The notes beneath the pieces are model-generated. The model worked only from the letters and a program-made list of their open reading frames with translations. It ran no database searches and was not told the DNA's origin. A DNA stretch of 64,000 bases from Phycisphaerae bacterium. Lineage in GTDB: Bacteria; Planctomycetota; Phycisphaerae; UBA1845; Fen-1342. The stretch spans positions 62,001 through 126,000 of the forward strand of contig JANQNU010000035.1 in NCBI GenBank assembly GCA_028279405.1. Reading direction: 5' to 3'. The position numbers were made by a program, and so were the translations under genes. Positions 60,412 to 64,000 of the stretch are shown piece after piece. Position 1 is the first letter of the stretch, and every line of letters starts with the position of its first letter.

Positions 60412-61455
60412 TCAGCTGTCGACGATCTCGCAAATCGCGAGTGCCGCAGCAACCTGCGTGCGCTCGTCGGAACGATCCGCAGCCACTTCGCTCAAGGGTT
60501 CCAGCGATTGCTCGTCGCCGAGCGCCCCGAGCGCGAAAGCCGCTAATTGGCGAACGCGAGACGTCTCGTGCGGGTCCTGCTTGTTCCGGCCGACGTGACG
60601 CAGGTGTCGTTCGCAGAACGCACGCAGCGTTTGGCGGTCCTTGCGCTTGAGGCGCATTTGGGCCAGACCCCGGGCGGCAACCAGCCGCGTCTCGAGGTGC
60701 GCATCCTTGTCGACGAAGTACCGGCCCATCGCGTTCTGTGTTCGCGGGTCGGCAACCTCGGCGAGCATCTGCAGCGCCAGAACGCGCGAGAACACGTCCA
60801 CCCGCGTATAGTCGATCAGTCGCAACATCGCATCCTGATCGCCGAGCATCGCCAGGGCTCCGTAGCAGTGAATGAGCACGCGGGCATTATTCGTGTTGAG
60901 CGGACTCTTGATCGCGCCGCGAAGCTGCTTCCGGGCACGCGACTCGCCCATGCGCCCCAGCAGATAGGCGGCATCAGCACGCACCAACTCGTCGTTACTC
61001 TGCCGCAGCGACGTCGTCAGGATGTGCGCATAGCGTTTTTCACCCAGCCGATAAGCGGCATATGCTGCGGCCATGCGAACCCGCAGATTCGCGTCGCGCA
61101 GACATCGGCGTATATGTGACAGGCCCCGCTTGTCGCGGGTCTCGCCGATCGCTACGCAGCCGGCGAACCGGACCATCGGGACGCTCGATCCAGTCGCCGC
61201 GTGGAAACGCGGGATGGCCTGGCGCGAGTCGACCCGTTGGAGCGCTTCGATCGCATTGCACGTAATCAGCCCGACGTCGCTCTCGGCGGCGGCCAGGAGC
61301 AGGTTCTCGGCGCGGTCGCGTAGCAACACCTGTTCGCTCGGCGTCAGCGACGTGCTTGTTCGTGTCGCTGTTTCGCAGCCGGCCACTGTGAGCAGCGTGA
61401 TCCCCAGCAAGGGTCCGCAGAGTGGTCCGAAGTATGGCAGCTGCCGTGCTGTCAT
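60412..61455 (-). CDS. HEAT-repeat lipoprotein
   Basis: A 347-residue protein, ATG 61455 overlapping the lnt stop (ATGA). The signal peptide MTARQLPYFGPLCGPLLGITLLTVAGC ends in the lipobox VAGC, so lipid anchoring is likely; Lnt, encoded just upstream, performs the final acylation of such lipoproteins. The body is about eight HEAT/PBS-type helical pairs (VPMVRFAGCVAIGETRDKRGL, NLRVRMAAAYAAYRLGEKRYA, ELVRADAAYLLGRMGE and so on), a scaffold for protein binding. Partner unknown. Confidence 0.85.
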   Translation of the reverse strand: MTARQLPYFGPLCGPLLGITLLTVAGCETATRTSTSLTPSEQVLLRDRAENLLLAAAESDVGLITCNAIEALQRVDSRQAIPRFHAATGSSVPMVRFAGCVAIGETRDKRGLSHIRRCLRDANLRVRMAAAYAAYRLGEKRYAHILTTSLRQSNDELVRADAAYLLGRMGESRARKQLRGAIKSPLNTNNARVLIHCYGALAMLGDQDAMLRLIDYTRVDVFSRVLALQMLAEVADPRTQNAMGRYFVDKDAHLETRLVAARGLAQMRLKRKDRQTLRAFCERHLRHVGRNKQDPHETSRVRQLAAFALGALGDEQSLEPLSEVAADRSDERTQVAAALAICEIVDS

Positions 61456-63374
61456 GGTGCTCCTCTCAAGCGCCAGGCGCGAACTCGTCGGCGAAGCGCA
61501 AACAACCAACGCGCCACGATGGCTTCGAGCCAGAGTGAGATGCCGGTCGCCAGGCACAAACCCGCGAACCAATCCCCATAACGTCCGTACATGCTGACGC
61601 GGTCGTCGAGTTGTAGCGCCGCGGTGCTGTGGCCCGCAATGCCGCGACCGATTCGCTGCCCGTCGCGTTCGACCACGTCGTGGATGCGACCGTTGGAGTC
61701 GATAAAGCCGCTGATACCGGTGTTGACGGCGCGCGCTATCGGAACCCGGTTCTCTACCGCACGGAACACGCAGATCCCCAGGTGCTGAGGTAGCTCGGCC
61801 TCTCGGAACCATCCGTCATTGCTGATGTTCAGCAGGAAGTCCACGCGTTTCCCTTCTTGGCCGTAGACAAAACGACGGGCCATATACGGCATCACGTCTT
61901 CATAACAGATCGGCACGGCAAAGTGAAATACGTCATCGTCGGCTACGAGATCGAACACGGTCGGCATTTTTCCGGGAGTAAGCGTATATTCGATCTTCCC
62001 GCCGTTGCTGAACGGACTCAGGCTGTTCAGCCACTTGTAGAGCCAGTGGATATCAAAGCCCAGGAAGCGGCCGTTGCGGAACGGGACCAACTCACCGAAG
62101 GGGACCAGGTGCATCTTGTCATAGCGCACATCCTGTTGGGCTCCCGTCCGGTCGTAGTACAGCGCCGAGTTGAACTTGAGCGTTTTCGGATAAACCTGGT
62201 CGGTCACTTCCAGCGACATTGCACCGACAATCAGTGGGACCGGGGGCGCAGATTGGTTCGAAAGCATGGGAAACGCATAATCGCCCCTTGATCGTTTCTG
62301 GATGTTCACCAGTACACGATTCACAGCCGGATAGTCGCCGCGCGCGAACGCGGCGATGGCCTGGTGGCACGCGTTGCCGTACGACCACATCCCGGCATGC
62401 GCGTCCTCCACGCTGCGCAGCTCGGTGGCCAGAAAGTCCTTGTTCTGGATTGCGGACCACGTTGTCTCGGGAAAGACCACGAGGTCGGGCTCGTCCATCG
62501 CAGCCTGCTGTGCACGGGTCAGGTAGTGCGCGAATACCACCTGCGCGGGGGCGCCATAAGGCGGCTTGCTCTCGAGCGGAAAATCCTCCTGAACCACCGA
62601 GATGGTCGGACCCGGACGGCGCCCGTCGTACGACAGGCGAAACATCCCATAAGCCGAAACCACCAGCAGCATGACCAACACGTAAACGGCGCCCGCCCGT
62701 AGCTGTCGGGTGCGCGTCGGCTGGCTTTGACGCTTCTGACGCAGCAGGAGCATTTCGGCAACGACCCCGTTGATCATCAGCGCCAGGAAGCTGAGCCCGT
62801 ATACACCGGTCAGGTCGCATACCTGGATCAGTAGCGTCTGCTGATAAAACGCATGTCCGACGAAGAACCAGGGGAAACCGCTCATGACCCAGGCCCGCAA
62901 GTACTCCGTCGCGACCCACACGGCCGGCAAGGTCCAGATCGGCGAGATTCGGTGCCGAATTCCCGCCCGAATCGCCCAGGCCGCCATCGGCCAGTACACG
63001 GCGAGATAGAACGCCAACGCGACGTAGCCCAACCCCGTCACCGGATACAGCCAGCGCAGCGCGATCAGGTAGAACAACCAGCCCCCGAAGAAACTGAGCC
63101 AGTGCACCACCCACGCGCGCTGGGTGCGAATCACGACCATGGTCCACGGGACCAGGCATATCAGCGCAAAGGCCCAGTAGCCGAACAGCGGAATCTGGCC
63201 CGACGGCAACTCGACCCACAGTACGCTCGGCGGAAAGGAAAGCAGCAGCAACAACGCCGACAAACAGGTGCAGCCGAGCATCTTGCCGAACTCCCGCCAG
63301 AACGGGGTGCGCGGGAACGCAGGCTCGGCGGCGGCGTTGGGCGCCATGGTGCTGGGGACGCGCGAACGGTTCAT
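61452..63374 (-). CDS. lnt: Apolipoprotein N-acyltransferase
   Basis: A 640-residue protein, longer than typical Lnt. Eight or so membrane helices are followed by a nitrilase-like catalytic domain with the triad Glu in VVFPETTW (about residue 300), Lys in DKMHLVPFGE (about 420) and Cys in PICYED (about 490). Lnt transfers a third acyl chain to lipoproteins in the inner membrane. It overlaps moeA by 4 bases and the HEAT lipoprotein gene by 4 bases. The window encodes several lipoproteins (TolC-like, TolB-like, HEAT, AmpC-like, PKD-like) as possible substrates. Confidence 0.96.
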   Translation of the reverse strand: MNRSRVPSTMAPNAAAEPAFPRTPFWREFGKMLGCTCLSALLLLLSFPPSVLWVELPSGQIPLFGYWAFALICLVPWTMVVIRTQRAWVVHWLSFFGGWLFYLIALRWLYPVTGLGYVALAFYLAVYWPMAAWAIRAGIRHRISPIWTLPAVWVATEYLRAWVMSGFPWFFVGHAFYQQTLLIQVCDLTGVYGLSFLALMINGVVAEMLLLRQKRQSQPTRTRQLRAGAVYVLVMLLVVSAYGMFRLSYDGRRPGPTISVVQEDFPLESKPPYGAPAQVVFAHYLTRAQQAAMDEPDLVVFPETTWSAIQNKDFLATELRSVEDAHAGMWSYGNACHQAIAAFARGDYPAVNRVLVNIQKRSRGDYAFPMLSNQSAPPVPLIVGAMSLEVTDQVYPKTLKFNSALYYDRTGAQQDVRYDKMHLVPFGELVPFRNGRFLGFDIHWLYKWLNSLSPFSNGGKIEYTLTPGKMPTVFDLVADDDVFHFAVPICYEDVMPYMARRFVYGQEGKRVDFLLNISNDGWFREAELPQHLGICVFRAVENRVPIARAVNTGISGFIDSNGRIHDVVERDGQRIGRGIAGHSTAALQLDDRVSMYGRYGDWFAGLCLATGISLWLEAIVARWLFALRRRVRAWRLRGAP

Positions 63375-64000
63375 GCGGACTCGTCGAATGGGATGAAACG
63401 GATCGAATCGCCGCGCGGCAGCGGCGGCGCGCCAGCCTCGCGAATCAGCAGCGCGTTAGCGGTTGCGAAACCAAACGGGTCGCCGGACCCTTGCCAATCG
63501 CTCGGCGTCAACCAATTCTCGCCGCGCGGCCCCGGACTCCAACGTGCAGGCTGATAGAGTGGACGCGGCCCATTGCCCGGCAGGTCCGCCGCCACGGTTC
63601 CGAGGAAGTGCCCCGGCGGCGCCGTTGGCAAACCCTGCAGCCCACGCGCCAGCCAGCGGCCAATCAGCAGGAAGCACACCGCACAACTGACCGGATTCCC
63701 TGGGAGACCCAGGACCCAGGCGCCGTTCGGTGCGCGCCCCACGTGTGTCGGCTTCCCGGGCTTCATCTTCAAGCTCGTCACGTGCCATTGCACGCCCAAC
63801 GTACTCAGTATTTCGGGAACGAAGTCGTGTGTACCCTTCGACATGCCACCCGTTACGCAAAGCAGGTCGCAGTCGAGGCCCTCCGTGATACGTGCGCGCA
63901 GCGCCTCGCGGTCGTCACCAACTGCCGGCAGCACGATCGGTGCCGCACCGGCCTCCGCGATCAGGCCCACGAGCACGGTCCCATTGCTGTCAATGATCTG
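63371..64000 (-). CDS. moeA: Molybdopterin molybdenumtransferase, C-terminal part, cut by right edge
   Basis: The frame continues beyond 64000; the final in-window residues before the first in-frame GTG (63976) read QIIDSNGT, which fits MoeA's QIxDSN motif, so the GTG is internal. The visible part has CVTGGMSKGTHDFVPEIL (MPT-binding MoCF domain) and GLPGNPVSCAVCF, and a final beta-barrel domain. MoeA inserts molybdenum into molybdopterin. It is the first gene of the minus-strand run with lnt (ATGA overlap). Confidence 0.93.
   Translation of the reverse strand, partial: QIIDSNGTVLVGLIAEAGAAPIVLPAVGDDREALRARITEGLDCDLLCVTGGMSKGTHDFVPEILSTLGVQWHVTSLKMKPGKPTHVGRAPNGAWVLGLPGNPVSCAVCFLLIGRWLARGLQGLPTAPPGHFLGTVAADLPGNGPRPLYQPARWSPGPRGENWLTPSDWQGSGDPFGFATANALLIREAGAPPLPRGDSIRFIPFDESA

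Overview
The window looks like GC-rich chromosomal DNA from a planctomycete, probably of the Phycisphaerae type. The evidence is an ECF sigma factor overlapping a membrane-anchored Ser/Thr kinase, three tandem N-methylated prepilin-like proteins, small membrane proteins ending in a C-x2-C-x-YDLTGN...CPECG zinc ribbon, several secreted proteins with EF-hand/dockerin-like or TSP3-like Asp-rich repeats, a PEP-CTERM protein, and a Gram-negative envelope set (LpxK, Lnt, HlyD, TolC-like). The taxonomic call is inference; no rRNA is present.

Layout. 0-8.4 kb holds regulators: an AraC/GlxA-type fragment cut by the left edge, the ECF-kinase pair, a class II glutamine amidotransferase, a SRPBCC/ArsR pair with two matching operators, and a GntR/S41-protease operon with a palindromic operator on its start codon. 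8.4-14.2 kb holds a membrane protein and three exported proteins with dockerin-like tails. 14.2-15.7 kb has a lipoprotein AmpC-type beta-lactamase and a decayed reading frame. 16.0-22.9 kb is the most unusual part: at least four tandem cassettes, each bounded by direct repeats of the 3' end of the tRNA-Pro gene at 22920-22994, each with a conserved 'X' end and 'Y' end, and carrying small cargo genes (CYTH protein, two GNATs, membrane protein plus HTH, DUF2306-like protein, methyltransferase, MerB-like protein) but no recombinase.

23-34.7 kb is housekeeping and exported proteins: nrdR with a second ATP-cone gene, an RNase Z-like hydrolase, an amidohydrolase, a large FG-GAP/TSP3 surface protein, a tandem zinc-ribbon membrane family with a (GA)5 frameshift, a LOG-like protein, rpsL-rpsG and cca. 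34.9-39.8 kb is a type I secretion-like operon (ABC protein with degenerate catalytic residues, HlyD, TolC-like lipoprotein). 39.8-43.8 kb is an lpxK-centred reverse-strand cluster. 44-50.4 kb holds a PKD-like lipoprotein, a GH10-like protein lacking both catalytic glutamates, a helix-hairpin-helix protein and three prepilin-like paralogues showing gene conversion. 50.5-64 kb contains a Xer-type recombinase operon, a TolB-like propeller lipoprotein, a PEP-CTERM protein, an ALDH7 dehydrogenase, an MDR oxidoreductase, a cysteine desulfurase-like enzyme, and a moeA-lnt-HEAT lipoprotein operon cut by the right edge.

Likely working units are the ECF/kinase signalling pair, the two self-regulating repressor operons, the secretion trio, the lipid A cluster and the tRNA-anchored cassette array. 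The array would need a recombinase supplied from elsewhere.
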